A program made the position numbers and the translations under genes. From Limnanthes douglasii subsp. nivea (Eukaryota > Streptophyta > Magnoliopsida > Brassicales > Limnanthaceae), in the NCBI GenBank assembly GCA_036936605.1, contig JAUPFV010000005.1, positions 127,855,572-127,919,571 of the forward strand: a stretch of 64,000 nucleotides of DNA, read 5' to 3'. How positions within the stretch are numbered: the first letter of the stretch is position 1; each line of letters begins with the position of its first letter. The notes beneath the pieces are model-generated. The model did no database searches. It was not told where the DNA came from and was given only the letters and a program-made list of their open reading frames with translations. This document shows, piece by piece, positions 21,730-33,800 of this stretch.

Positions 21730-22055
21730 TGATAAGGACATGAATTATCAATGAGCTAAAGCAATTAGAGAAAAATGTTATTGTTAATAGCTTTGTAAAT
21801 TTAAAAATATGAATTTAATATTGGATGTAGATTGTAAGGGTCAGAGTGCAATTTAACCAAGTATGTAACTGAATCTGTTACTTGTCCTTCAGTCCTATAA
21901 ATATAAGGTACGATAGAATGAAATATGATGGACATTGTATTCTTGAATTCACGATTCTCAAACTATTTCTCTCTCTAGAATTAAAATAATTCATTTTATT
22001 TTTCTCGTATTACTCATATTATATGATCTTTAAACTAGAAATTTAATAGTTAACA
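21730..22055 (+). repeat. W 3' LTR
   Basis: TGATAAGG to GTTAACA, with TATAAATATA at 21,897-21,906. It is clearly related to, but more diverged from, the X LTRs. This is the right end of the outermost element of the nest. Confidence 0.8.
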
Positions 22056-22854
22056 ATAATTCTAATGGTTAAAAAAAGTACATACAAGTTTATAAATAGT
22101 ATAAATTTACTTTAATTTTTAGAATGATATGAATAGATATTCCAAAAATTGGTATTGAGATCGATATTTTTAGTGCGTTCCGATAAATAAGAAAGGCATC
22201 ATGATAGCAACTATAATGATAATACTACTAAAAGCTCATTAACATGCAAGTCAAAGATATTGTTTTATTTGGTTTGGGTTTGTAATTATTTAATATGTTT
22301 AAATGTGTATGACAATAAAAACATGTAATTTATGGTAAACTATTACGCTGGAAGAAAATGTTATTTGTGTTATTTGATTGCAATATATTATCACATGAGA
22401 ATTTTTTACGCGATATTCAAGTGAAATATGTTAACGCATGAAGAATTTTTCACGATTTATGAATATGTTTTAAAAAAATCGGATGATACCATTTAGATGG
22501 TCGGATATTATGTAAAATAATAAAAATAAAAATTATTACATCATGAGTTGAACCTTGTTATACAACTATGAATAATACTATTGCATTGGTTATAATAATG
22601 ATTAACAACAATATTTATATTTTATACAATCATAAATAACATTAATATATTTTTTTGTTGCATAAAGATGAATAATAGAATTATTTATGTTAAGCTAACA
22701 TGGATTGCAAAATTAATCTTGTTAAACTAACATAGATAACATGATTATATACGCCAAACATATATGAATAACAAGATAATTCATATTAAATATACATTTA
22801 CAACAAGATAATCATGCTAGAGTGACATAAACAACATGGTTATTCATCCTAAAT
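22056..22854. other. AT-rich spacer with weak short repeats
   Basis: No coding signal. From about 22,560 to 22,850 a loose repeat of roughly 45-60 bp recurs (variants of GCTAACATGGATTGCAAAAT / ACATAGATAACATGATTAT). Origin unknown. Confidence 0.5.
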
Positions 22855-23565
22855 GGTATTTGTGATATTTGGATCCTGATGTGGATCATGATCGGCTTAT
22901 GATTTTATATAAAAAGAAGGGAAGAGTCTTTGAATTATGTTAATTATTTGAATCATTGACCATTTTTTGAGGGGATACGATAACAACTCCCTTAAGTTAT
23001 TCTCGAAAAAGTCACGGGGTTAGCCTGACTAAACAATAAGAAGGAAAAAAATATACTCGTCTATATCAGAATCCAGCTCTGTTTATTGTATTCGATGAGG
23101 ATTATTTGAGAGATGTTACTAGGCTACATGAGGATGATGTGGTGATTGGGCTATAATTGAGGGAATAGAAATCTGAAGGATTTTGATCCAAACTGGAAGC
23201 TCAACTAATGTTTTGTTTTTATCCACTTACAAATTGATGAAATTGTCCACAAAAAATGACCTTTTAAAAATATTGTGAGAGTGATTTTTATAGGGTTTGA
23301 TGGTTTGACTCCTTACAATACCATATTTGGTAGATCCTAGATATAAGAATGCGTGATGTCGATTTAATAGTTCCCTAATACTTAAAATATGTGGTCGAAG
23401 GCTAGGTGGGATTTTTTTTAAGTAGCCAAAATGTGGCTAGAGAATGCTATGTTACTATTATTGCCCCGAAGGCATTGGAGAATGTGGAAGCTATCGAAAA
23501 TAGACTCATAGTTCAGTCATTCCAGTTGAATACGTTAATTTACACATTTTTTGGATGGGAAATGT
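22855..23565 (+). pseudogene. Gag-protease relic of a Y/Z-type element
   Basis: Contains, in several frames, LDPDVDHDRL, FESLTIF, TTPLSYSRK, then NPALFIVFDEDYLRDVTRLHEDDVVIG (about 23,060-23,150), a weak substrate-pocket region, and PYNTIFGRS-like sequence near 23,310-23,335 that follows protease in these elements. The order and motifs match Y at 7,080-7,640. There is no LTR to bound it; it is a fragment. Confidence 0.65.
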
Positions 23566-24500
23566 GATGTGATCCTAGATGACACAAGGAGCTTAGAACA
23601 TGGAAATGTGCAAGAACCAGATGAACAACTTGAAAAAGAAGATGAGCTTGAAGTTGAAGATATTCTTATTTTACCGGCTGGTCCAACAACTCGATCAACT
23701 AGAGAATCCACGTGATCAAAACAGCAAGTACGGTGGAAAAGCTTGTCAAACCACTTTGGTCTTGATTCAAGCTAATTGATTTCAACAAATGAGAAAGTGT
23801 CTCGATTGTACTCTTTTTCCCTTGTTCAAGTTTTGTCCCAATGGGTTTTCTTGACAAGGTTTTTAATGAGGCAATTGTTTCACTTCACCATTGCCAATTT
23901 GTTGAAATAAAAGCCTACGACCCATCTACACGGGAAGGGTCTAATTTCCAGCTGATATCATTAATACTTTGTATTTTCAACATTAAAGCATTTTGTTTCC
24001 AAGAAAAGCCTTAATTGTTTTAGAGGCATGCATTATGTTTCCAAGAATAGCCTTAATGGTGTCCAAGGCTAGTTATTTCTCCTATAAAAACGATGTACTC
24101 AGAATTCTAATGGTTAGACTATCTTTGATTCTGAAAAAACTTCTTAAGTTTTACTCTTCCCTTGTTGGTGTGTAATATCCACAAGAAAACCTGTTCTTCA
24201 TTTGGTGCGTCATATCCAAAGGAAGATCAGTTGGAATATCAAAGGCCTTTCCACAACTTTTGTGTGACCTATCGATCCACATCCTTTGATTCTTGAATCC
24301 TTTTGGGTTCCTGGTTGTAAAGTTATCCCTATCCCATTTCAGAGTACCGATTCTAGGAGGAGTTTATCAGCCCTACCCTACAATTTTGGTCGTAAATGCG
24401 TTAACAAAGTGTGGATTGTCATGAGCTCCTCTAAGTGGGAGCATCGTTGGTCATCTAACTATTGCTCCATATCAACATTATAAACAATACAATTCTTGCG
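23566..24500 (+). mobile_element. Fragment of another LTR retrotransposon: pol tail and LTR-like region
   Basis: A short acidic frame at about 23,580-23,715 (EDELEVEDILILPAGPTTRS) resembles the C-terminal tail found after integrase in other plant LTR elements. It is followed by a T-rich tract with 'CCCAATGGGTTTTCTTGACAAGG' type sequence ending AATGAGGCA (near 23,840-23,875), a recurring 3'-region signature of plant LTR elements. An LTR-like stretch with CCTATAAAAACG (about 24,080-24,092) follows. A 40-bp imperfect direct repeat (TTTCCAAGAA(A/T)AGCCTTAA) lies near 23,995-24,060. I cannot set the LTR ends or the family. Confidence 0.5.
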
Positions 24501-24539
24501 TACTAGATATCGATATGTTATTGGTGAATAAACATGTAT

Positions 24540-24765
24540 GCGTTCACATTCCATATATTACTTCCTTATCATATGTCAAAATATTTGTTTGGGACTTCAA
24601 CTTAGCATATGAATTTTTTATTTTACTTTTCTTGTATTACTTTCTTATGGTATGTGAAATTATTTGTTTAGAATTAATACTTCATAGATTAAAATTTTAT
24701 TTTATTTTCCTTGTATTACTTTCTTATGATATATGAAATTATTTGCTTAAAATTTATACTTGGAG
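24540..24765. repeat. Three-unit AT-rich tandem repeat, ~78 bp
   Basis: Three degenerate units, marked by CTTAT(C/G)(A/G)TATGT(C/G)AAA(A/T)TATTTG at about 24,566, 24,644 and 24,722. Confidence 0.7.
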
Positions 24766-24779
24766 GTGAAAATGTTACT

Positions 24780-25390
24780 GTGGAAGGTTTATTAATTGCT
24801 CTGGATGGATGGGGATCAGCTTCTGGCACCAAAGGCTGTTCGGACGGATGAGCGCCTGTTGTTTCTGAAGGCCTGATGTCCGGTTAAGGTTGGGATCCGG
24901 AGGGCTTGGCCCTTGGGGATACTTTAGATGCCTCCAATCCGGAGGGCTTATCTCTTGAGGTTTCTTTAGATGCCTCCGATCCGGAGGGCTTTAACAGTGA
25001 AGCAGTAGTTTGGGCTTTAGTTAGACGAGTCGTCCAACGAGGAATTGACTTCTGCGGAGACTTCTCAGCGTTAGAACCCATGGCTATGAAGGGGGAAGGT
25101 TTTGTGACAATCAAAACCGTTTTTTCTTCACTGGCAGAAGGTTGAGACTCTTGAACAGAAGAGCCTGAGGGAAGGGGAGAAAGGGTTGGTTTGAATAACT
25201 GTCTAGGCTTGGGGTTTCTGGAAGAGGATGATCCTTGGTCAACTTCTTGAGTCGGTTCACTAGATTTCTCACTTGGGAAAACTGAGAGGCCGGCAGCAAT
25301 GCGATTCTCCCTTTCAACTTTTTTCGCCCTTTCTAGCTCTGATAAGTTTAACCAACCGCCTTTAACAAGTGTGTTTCTGGCTGTGAACAT
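24780..25390 (-). pseudogene. Z antisense ORF, N-terminal part
   Basis: Minus-strand frame of 168 codons from ATG 25,390 to a stop at about 24,884; after the stop a similar Pro/Ser-rich frame runs to about 24,780. Residues 1-40 (MFTARNTLVKGGWLNLSELE and KKVERENRIAAG) match the Y aORF start. The rest is Ser/Pro/Lys-rich low-complexity sequence ending in two and a half 14-residue repeats (KPSGSEASKETSRD, KPSGLEASKVSPRA, KPSGSQP). A minus-strand TATAAATA at 25,479-25,486 might serve it. It is the least damaged antisense ORF here but lacks everything downstream. An acceptor-like TTCTTGTAG sits just before the ATG, so the ATG may be internal to an exon. Confidence 0.65.
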
Positions 25391-25837
25391 AAAATTCTAC
25401 AAGAACAAGTTTGAAGATAAGAGTGAAAATCTCTCTATAAAGGCTTTGAGTAATAACGACAATGAAATAGTGAAAAAATATTTATATAACAATAGAAAAA
25501 AGTAATTGTTACCTAGGAGAAGTTGAAGATGGTTTAGCAATGATTAAAGATGGCGCAAACGTGTGAAAGATTAAATGCCTAGGTAACTTTCTAGACTTAC
25601 TGGGTGCGCCGATCTAGGAAGAATAACGACTGGTAGGTCGAACCAGATATTGACACATGTCCCACAATCCAAGAGGAAAACTCTTAGAATTCTGGAAAGA
25701 GAAATCAGTTCAGACAGACTTCGAACTGGGTTAATGATGAAAATAAACTCCCTAGTACGGACCGCTCAAGCAGATCACAAAAAGTCATTACTGGCTTGAT
25801 GGATTTTTTAGTCCTCCCAAAGATATATAGCAAGGCC

Positions 25838-25852
25838 TAAAAAAGGGGCTAC
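25838..25852 (+). other. Z polypurine tract
   Basis: TAAAAAAGGGGCTAC directly before the LTR; same core as X and W. Confidence 0.8.
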
Positions 25853-26219
25853 TGATGACTTCGGAATATTCAGTCACAACCCACTACATAATCCGGACAA
25901 GGGCAATTCGGACAATAACATGTCACTAAATTATCCGAACTAGACAAAAGTAAATACCCTAAAACACCTTTTGACTAAGCTATGTGCTAATCTACTTAAA
26001 AGGTTAATGGGTCCTTAAACTCGACCCGGTTTCATAATTCGACCCGTAAGCCCATGGGTCTTTAATTAAAGGTTTAAATACCTCAACCACTCTCATTAAT
26101 GTGAGTAATAAAAATTTAATACAACCAGACTGCTCAAATCTCTCACTACTTTATACACCAAACACTTAATACTCAAAATACTTTACAAAATTACCTCCAG
26201 CCCAAAATAAACCAAACCA
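25853..26219 (+). repeat. Z 3' LTR
   Basis: TGATGAC to CCAAACCA. Shares blocks with the solo LTR at 38,905-39,312 (for example TTTTTGACTAAGCT, TCCTTAAACTCGACCCG, AATACAACCAG, AAATAAACCA) but differs enough to be a separate insertion. Also shares the CGACCCG...AGCCCATGGGT segment with the Y LTRs. Confidence 0.85.
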
Positions 26220-26337
26220 ATTCCGACATCTGAAGCCAAAGTTACGAACTTCAAAAGGTGATAGTAACAATAAACATTGTGAGTACCGGGGCATATCCAG
26301 AATTCCAATTTTTAACATTAATTAAAAAATACCAAAA

Positions 26338-29300
26338 GTTTACCATCACGTAGATATCGAAAAATAAAGTAGAATTAAAAATAATCATATGATTCTGACA
26401 TCTGAAGCCAAAGTTACGGACTTTCAAAGGTGACAATAACAAAAAGACATCTTGAGTACCGGTTCGTCTCAAGCATTCTGATATTTCGACATTAGTTAAA
26501 AAATAGCGAAAATTTACCATTATATATATATATATATATCCAAAATTAATTTGGAGTTAAAACAAAATCTAGTTATTCCAAAATCCGAAGGCAAGGTTAT
26601 GGACTTGCAAAGGTGATGGTAACAAAAATAAATCGTGAGTACCAACTTGTCTCCAAAATTCTTATTTTTCGACATTAGTTAAAAATACCGAAAGATTACC
26701 AAAAATTAATGTGCAATTAAAAAAACCAGATTATATTGACATCTGAAGCCAAAGTTATGGACTTGCAAATGTGATAGTCATAACAAAAATGGTGAGTACT
26801 GGGTCATCTCTAGAATTTCAATATTTCGACATTAGTTAAAAATACCAAAACTTTTCCATCACGTATATATCGAAAGATAATTTAGAATTAAAAAAAACAT
26901 ATGATTCCGACATCTGAAGCGAAACTTACAGAGTTAAGTGATGGTAACAAAAACAAATCGTGAGTATCAGTTCATCTAAAAAATTCCCATGTTTCGACAT
27001 TAGTTAAAAAATGCCGAACATTACAAGTAAAATCCAAAATTAATATGGAATTAAAAAAATCAGATTATTCCCACATCTGAAGTAAAAGTAACGGACTTGC
27101 AAAGGTGATGGTAACCATAAAAATGGTTAGTAGGTATTCATCTTCAAAAGTCCCAATTTTCGATATTAGTTAAAAAATATCGAAACTTTAGCATCACGTA
27201 GATATCCAAAATTAATGTTGAATTAAACAAAATTGAGTTTTACCGACAAAGTAACGGACTTGCAAATGTGATTGTAACAACAAATTATCGTGAGTATCGG
27301 GTCATCTCCAGAATTCCAAATTTTTTACATTAGTTAAAAATACTGAAACTTTTCCATCACGTAGATATCCAAAATTGATGTGGAATTAAAAAAATCATAT
27401 TATTCCAACATCTGAAAGCCAAAGTGACGGACTTGGAAAATTGATGGTACTAAAAACAAATCATGAGTACGGGTTCATCTGTGGAATTCTTATTTTGTCG
27501 AGATTAGTTAAAAAATAACAAAACTTTAGTATGACGTTGATATCCAAAATTAATAAGGAATTAAAAATATTAGATTATTTCGACATCCGAAGCCAAAGTT
27601 ACGAACTTGCAACGATGATGGTAACAAAAACAAATCGTGAGTATCTGTTCATCTCTAGAATTCCTCTTTTTTTACTTTAACATTAGTTAAAAATAACGAA
27701 ACTTTACCATCACGTAAATATCCAAAATTATTGTAGAATTAAAAAAATCAGATTATTCCAATATCCAAAGAAAAAGTTACGGACTTGCGAAGGTGAAGGT
27801 AACAATAAAAAATCGTTAGTAGGTGTTCATCTGCAAAAGTCTTATTTTTCGACAATGGTTAAAAAATACTATAACTTTACTAATCACGTAGATATCAAAA
27901 ATTAATGTGGAATTAAAATATAATTATATTGGCATTCGAAGCCAAAGTTATGGACTTGCAAAGGTGATGGTGACAACAAAAATCGCGAGTACCCGGTCAT
28001 ATCCAGAATTCCAATTTTTTTACATTAGTTAAAAAATACCGAAACATTACTAGATATAAAATAATTAATGTGGAATTAAAAAAATCAGATTACACAGACA
28101 TTTGAAGCCAAATTTACGGACTTGCTAAGGTGAAGTAACAATAAAAAATCTTTAGTAGGTGTTCATATGCAAAAGTTCTATTCTTCGACAATATTTAAAA
28201 AATACTATTACTTTACAAATCACGTAAATATAAAAAAATTATGTCGAATTAAAAAAATAAAATTATTCTGAAACCGAAGTTACAGACTTGCAAATGCGAT
28301 TGTAATAATAACAAATTGTTAGTAGTGTTCATCTCCAAAAGTCCTTTTTTTCCAAACTAGTTAAAAAAAATACTGAAACTTTACCATCATATAGATATCC
28401 AACATTAATGTAGAATTAAAAAAAATCAGATTATTCCAATATCTGAAGAAAAAGTTACGGACTTACGAAGGTGAAGGTAACAATAAAAAATCGTTAGTAG
28501 GTGTTCATCTGCAAAAGTCTTATTTTTCGACAATGGTTAAAAAATACTATAACTTTACTAATCACGTAGATATCAAAAATTAATGTGGAATTAAAATATA
28601 ATTATATTGGCATTCGAAGCCAAAGTTATGGACTTGCAAAGGTGATGGTGACAACAAAAATCGTGAGTACCGGGTCATATCCAAAATTCCAATTTTTCTA
28701 CATTAGTTAAAAAATACCGAAACATTAGCATCGCGCAGATATAAAACAATTAAAGTGGAATTAAAAAAATCATATTATACAAACATTTGAAGCCAAAGTT
28801 ATGGACTTGCTAAGGTGAAGGTAACAATAAAAAATCGTTAGTAGGAGTTCATCTGCAAAAGTTCCATTCTTCGACAATATTTAAAAAATACTATTACTTT
28901 ACAAATCACGTAAATATAAAAAAATTATGTCGAATTCAAAAAAATAAAATTATTCCGAAATCTGAAACCAAAGTTACAGACTTGCAAAGGTGATGGTAAT
29001 AATAACAAATCGTTAGTAGGTGTTCATCTCCAAAAGTCCTTTTTTTCCAAACTAGTTAAAAAAATACCCAAACTTTACCATCATGTAGTTATCCAACATT
29101 AATGTAGAATTTAAAAAAAATCAGATTATTCCAATATCTGAAGAAAAAGTTACGGACTTGCAAAGGTGAAGGTAACAATAAAAAATCGTTAGTAGGTGTT
29201 CATCTGCAAAAGTCTTATTTTTCGACAATGGTTAAAAAAATACTATAACTTTACTAATCACGTAGATATAAATAATTAATGTGGAATTAAGAAATGATTA

Positions 29301-30803
29301 TATTGGCATCCGAAGCCAAAGTTATGGACTTGCAAAGGTGATAGTGACAGCAAAAATCGCGAGTACCGGGTCATACCCAGAATTCTAATTTTTCTACCTT
29401 AGTTAAAAAATATCGAAACTTTACCATCACGTAGATATAAAAAAAATATGGAATTAAAAAAAATCAGATTATACTGACATTTGAAGCCAAAGTGACGAAC
29501 TTGCTAAGGTGAAGGTAACAATAAAAAATCATTAGTAGGTGTTCATCTGCAAAAGTCCTATTCTACGACAATAGTTAAAAATCATATTACTTTACAAATT
29601 ACGTAAATATAACAAAATAATGTCGAATTAAAAAAATAAAATTAGTCCGAAATCTGAAACAAGAGTTACAGACTTGCAAAAGTGATGGTAACAATAACAA
29701 ATCGTTAGTACGTGTTCATCTCCAAAAGTCCTATTTTTCCAAACTAGTTAAAAAAATACCCAAACTTTACCATCATGTAGATATCCAACATTAATGTAGA
29801 ATTTAAAAAAAAATCAGATTATTCCGCCAACCGAAGCCAAAGTTGCGGACTTGAAAACGTGATGGTAACAAAGAAAATGTGAGTACCTATTCATCTCCAA
29901 AATTTCATTTTTTTTTACATTAATTAAAAAATACCAAAACTTTACCATCACATAGATATTGAAAAATAATGTAGAACTAAAAAAATCATATGATTACGAC
30001 ATCTGAAGCCAAAGTTACGGACTTGCAAAAGTTATTGTAACCAAAACAAATCGTGAGTATCAGATTATCCGTGGAATTTCTGTTTTTCGACATAGTTAAA
30101 AAATAACAAAAACTTTACCATCATGTAGATATCCAAAATTAATGTGGAATAAAAAATATCATATTATTTCGACATCTGTAGCAAAAATAACCGACTTGCA
30201 AAGGTGATGCTAACAATAAAAAAATCGTTGGTAGGTGTTCATCTCCAAAAGTCCTATTTTTCGGCAGTAGTTAAAAAATACAGTAACTTTACTAATCACG
30301 TAAGTATCAAAAATTAATATGGATTTAAAAAACGGATTATATTGACATATGAAGCCAAAATTATGGACTTCCAAAGCTGATGGTAACAACAAAAATCGTG
30401 ACTACCGGGTCATATCCAGAATTCCAATTTTTCAACAATAGATAAAAATACCGAAACTTTACCATCGCGTAGATATCGAAAAAAAATTGTAGAGTAGAAA
30501 AAAAATCATATGATTTCGACATCCGAAGCCAAAGGTACAAATTTGCAATAGTGATAGTAACAAAAACAATTCGTGAGTACCGGTTCATCTCAAGAATTCC
30601 TATTCTTCAAAATTAGTTAAGAAATACCAAAAATTTAAGATCACATCGATATCCAAAATTAATTTGGAATTAAAAATCTGGTTATTTCGACATCCGAAGC
30701 CAAAGTTACGGACTTGCAAAGGTGATGGTAACAATAAAAAATGGTGAGTGTTGGGTCATTTCTAGAATTCCAATTATTCGACATTAGTTATATAATACTG
30801 CAA
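26338..30803. repeat. Satellite higher-order unit, copy 1 (~4.47 kb)
   Basis: About 26 monomers that recur in the same order at 30,804-35,280. Rare variants anchor the match: GACATCTTGAGTACCGGTTC (26,44x and 30,91x), AACCAGATTATA/TTGACATC, CCGCCAA(C/A)CGAAGCC (29,826 and 34,288). Confidence 0.9.
27765..29818. repeat. Four-monomer higher-order repeat, three copies (inside unit 1)
   Basis: The run beginning ATTATTCCAATATC(C/T)(A/G)AAGAAAA starts at about 27,765, 28,432 and 29,127, i.e. every ~670-695 bp, four monomers of distinct types each time. The same triplet recurs at about 32,215-34,285 in unit 2. Confidence 0.85.
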
Positions 30804-33800
30804 CTTTACCATCACGTAGATATCGAAAAATAAAGTAGAATTAAAAATAATCATATGATTCTGACATCTGAAGCCAAAGTTACGGACTTTCAAAGGTGAC
30901 AGTAACAAAAAGACATCTTGAGTACCGGTTCGTCTCAAGCATTCTGATATTTCGACATTAGTTAAAAAATAGCGAAAATTTACCATTATATATATATCCA
31001 AAATTAATTTGGAGTTAAAACAAAATCTAGTTATTCCAAAATCCGAAGGCAAGGTTATGGACTTGCAAAGGTGATGGTAACAAAAATAAATCGTGAGTAC
31101 CAACTCGTCTCCAAAATTCTTATTTTTCGACATTAGTTAAAAATACCGAAAGATTACCAAAAATTAATGTGCAATTAAAAAAACCAGATTATACTGACAT
31201 CTGAAGCCAAAGTTATGGACTTGCAAATGTGATAGTCATAACAAAAATGGTGAGTACTCGGTCATCTCTAGAATTTCAATATTTCGACATTAGTTAAAAA
31301 TACCAAAACTTTTCCATCACGTATATATCGAAAGATAATTTAGAATTAAAAAAAAAAACATATGATTCCGACATCTGAAGCCAAACTTACAGAGTTAAGT
31401 GATGGTAACAAAAACAAATCGTGAGTATTAGTTCATCTAAAAAATTCCCATGTTTTGACATTAGTTAAAAAATGCCGAACATTACAAGTAAAATCCAAAA
31501 TTAATATGGAATTAAAAAAATCAGATTATTCCCACATCTGAAGTAAAAGTAACGGACTTGCAAAGGTGATGGTAACCATAAAAAATGGTTAGTAGGTATT
31601 CATCTTCAAAAGTCCCAATTTTCGATATTAGTTAAAAAATATCGAAACTTTAGCATCACGTAGATATCCAAAATTAATGTTGAATTAAACAAAATTGAGT
31701 TTTACCGACAAAGTAACGGACTTGCAAATGTGATGGTAACAACAAATTATCGTGAGTACCGGGTCATCTCCAGAATTCCAAATTTTTTACATTAGTTAAA
31801 AATACTGAAACTTTTCCATCACGTAGATATCCAAAATTGATGTGGAATTAAAAAAATTATATTATTCCAACATCTGAAAGCCAAAGTGACAGATTTGGAA
31901 AATTGATGGTACTAAAAACAAATCATGAGTACGGGTTCATCTATGGAATTCTTATTTTGTCGAGATTAGTTAAAAAATAACAAAACTTTAGTATGACGTT
32001 GATATCCAAAATTAATAAGGAATTAAAAATATTAGATTATTTCGACATCCGAAGCCAAAGTTACGAACTTGCAACGGTGATGGTAACAAAAACAAATCGT
32101 GAGTATCTGTTCATCTCTAGAATTCCTATTTTTTTACTTTAACATTAGTTAAAAATAACGAAACTTTACCATCACGTAAATATCCAAAATTATTGTAGAA
32201 TTAAAAAAATCAGATTATTCCAATATCCAAAGAAAAAGTTACGGACTTGCGAAGGTGAAGGTAACAATAAAAAATCGTTAGTAGGTGTTCATCTGCAAAA
32301 GTCTTATTTTTCGACAATGGTTAAAAAATACTATAACTTTACTAATCACGTAGATATCAAAAATTAATGTGGAATTAAAATATAATTATATTGGCATTCG
32401 AAGCCAAAGTTATGGACTTGCAAAGGTGATGGTGACAACAAAAATCGCGAGTACCCGGTCATATCCAGAATTCCAATTTTTTTACATTAGTTAAAAAATA
32501 CTGAAACATTACTAGATATAAAATAATTAATGTGGAATTAAAAAAATCAGATTACACAGACATTTGAAGCCAAATTTACGGACTTGCTAAGGTGAAGGTA
32601 ACAATAAAAAATCTTTAGTAGGTGTTCATATGCAAAAGTTCTATTCTTCGACAATATTTAAAAAATACTATTACTTTACAAATCACGTAAATATAAAAAA
32701 ATTATGTCGAATTAAAAAAATAAAATTATTCCGAAACCGAAGTTACAGACTTGCAAATGCGATGGTAATAATAACAAATTGTTAGTAGTGTTCATCTCCA
32801 AAAGTCCTTTTTTTCCAAACTAGTTAAAAAAAATACTGAAACTTTACTATCATGTAGATATCCAACATTAATGTAGAATTAAAAAAAAATCAGATTATTC
32901 CAATATCTGAAGAAAAAGTTACGGACTTACGAAGGTGAAGGTAACAATAAAAAATCGTTAGTAGGTGTTCATCTGCAGAAGTCTTATTTTTCGATAATGG
33001 TTAAAAAATACTATAACTTTACTAATCACCTAGATATCAAAAATTAATGTGGAATTACAATATAATTATATTGGCATTCGAAGCCAAAGTTATGGACTTG
33101 CAAAGGTGATGGTGACAACAAAAATCGCGAGTACCGGGTCATATCCAAAATTCCAATTTTTCTACATTAGTTAAAAAATACCGAAACATTAGCATCGCGC
33201 AGATATAAAACAATTAAAGTGGAATTAAAAAAATCATATTATACAAACATTTGAAGCCAAAGTTATGGACTTGCTAAGGTGAAGGTAACAATAAAAAATC
33301 GTTAGTAGGAGTTCATCTGCAAAAGTTCCATTCTTCGACAATATTTAAAAAATACTATTACTTTACAAATCACGTAAATATAAAAAAATTATGTCGAATT
33401 CAAAAAAATAAAATTATTCCGAAATCTGAAACCAAAGTTACAGACTTGCAAATGTGATGGTAATAATAACAAATCGTTAGTAGGTGTTCATCTCCAAAAG
33501 TCCTTTTTTTCCAAACTAGTTAAAAAAATACCCAAACTTTACCATCATGTAGTTATCCAACATTAATGTAGAATTTAAAAAAAATCAGATTATTCCAATA
33601 TCTGAAGAAAAAGTTACGGACTTGCAAAGGTGAAGGTAACAATAAAAAATCGTTAGTAGGTGTTCATCTGCAAAAGTCTTATTTTTCGACAATGGTTAAA
33701 AAATACTATAACTTTACTAATCACGTAGATATAAATAATTAATGTGGAATTAAGAAATGATTATATTGGCATCCGAAGCCAAAGTTATGGACTTGCAAAG

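Larger units (their letters stand above)
24770..26219 (+). mobile_element. Element Z, 3' end only
   Basis: Contains an antisense ORF, polypurine tract and a 3' LTR, but no gag or pol. The left end joins unrelated sequence near 24,770, so the rest has been lost. On the right the LTR ends in satellite DNA with ATTCC as first five bases. Its LTR is related to the solo LTR at 38,905. Confidence 0.75.
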
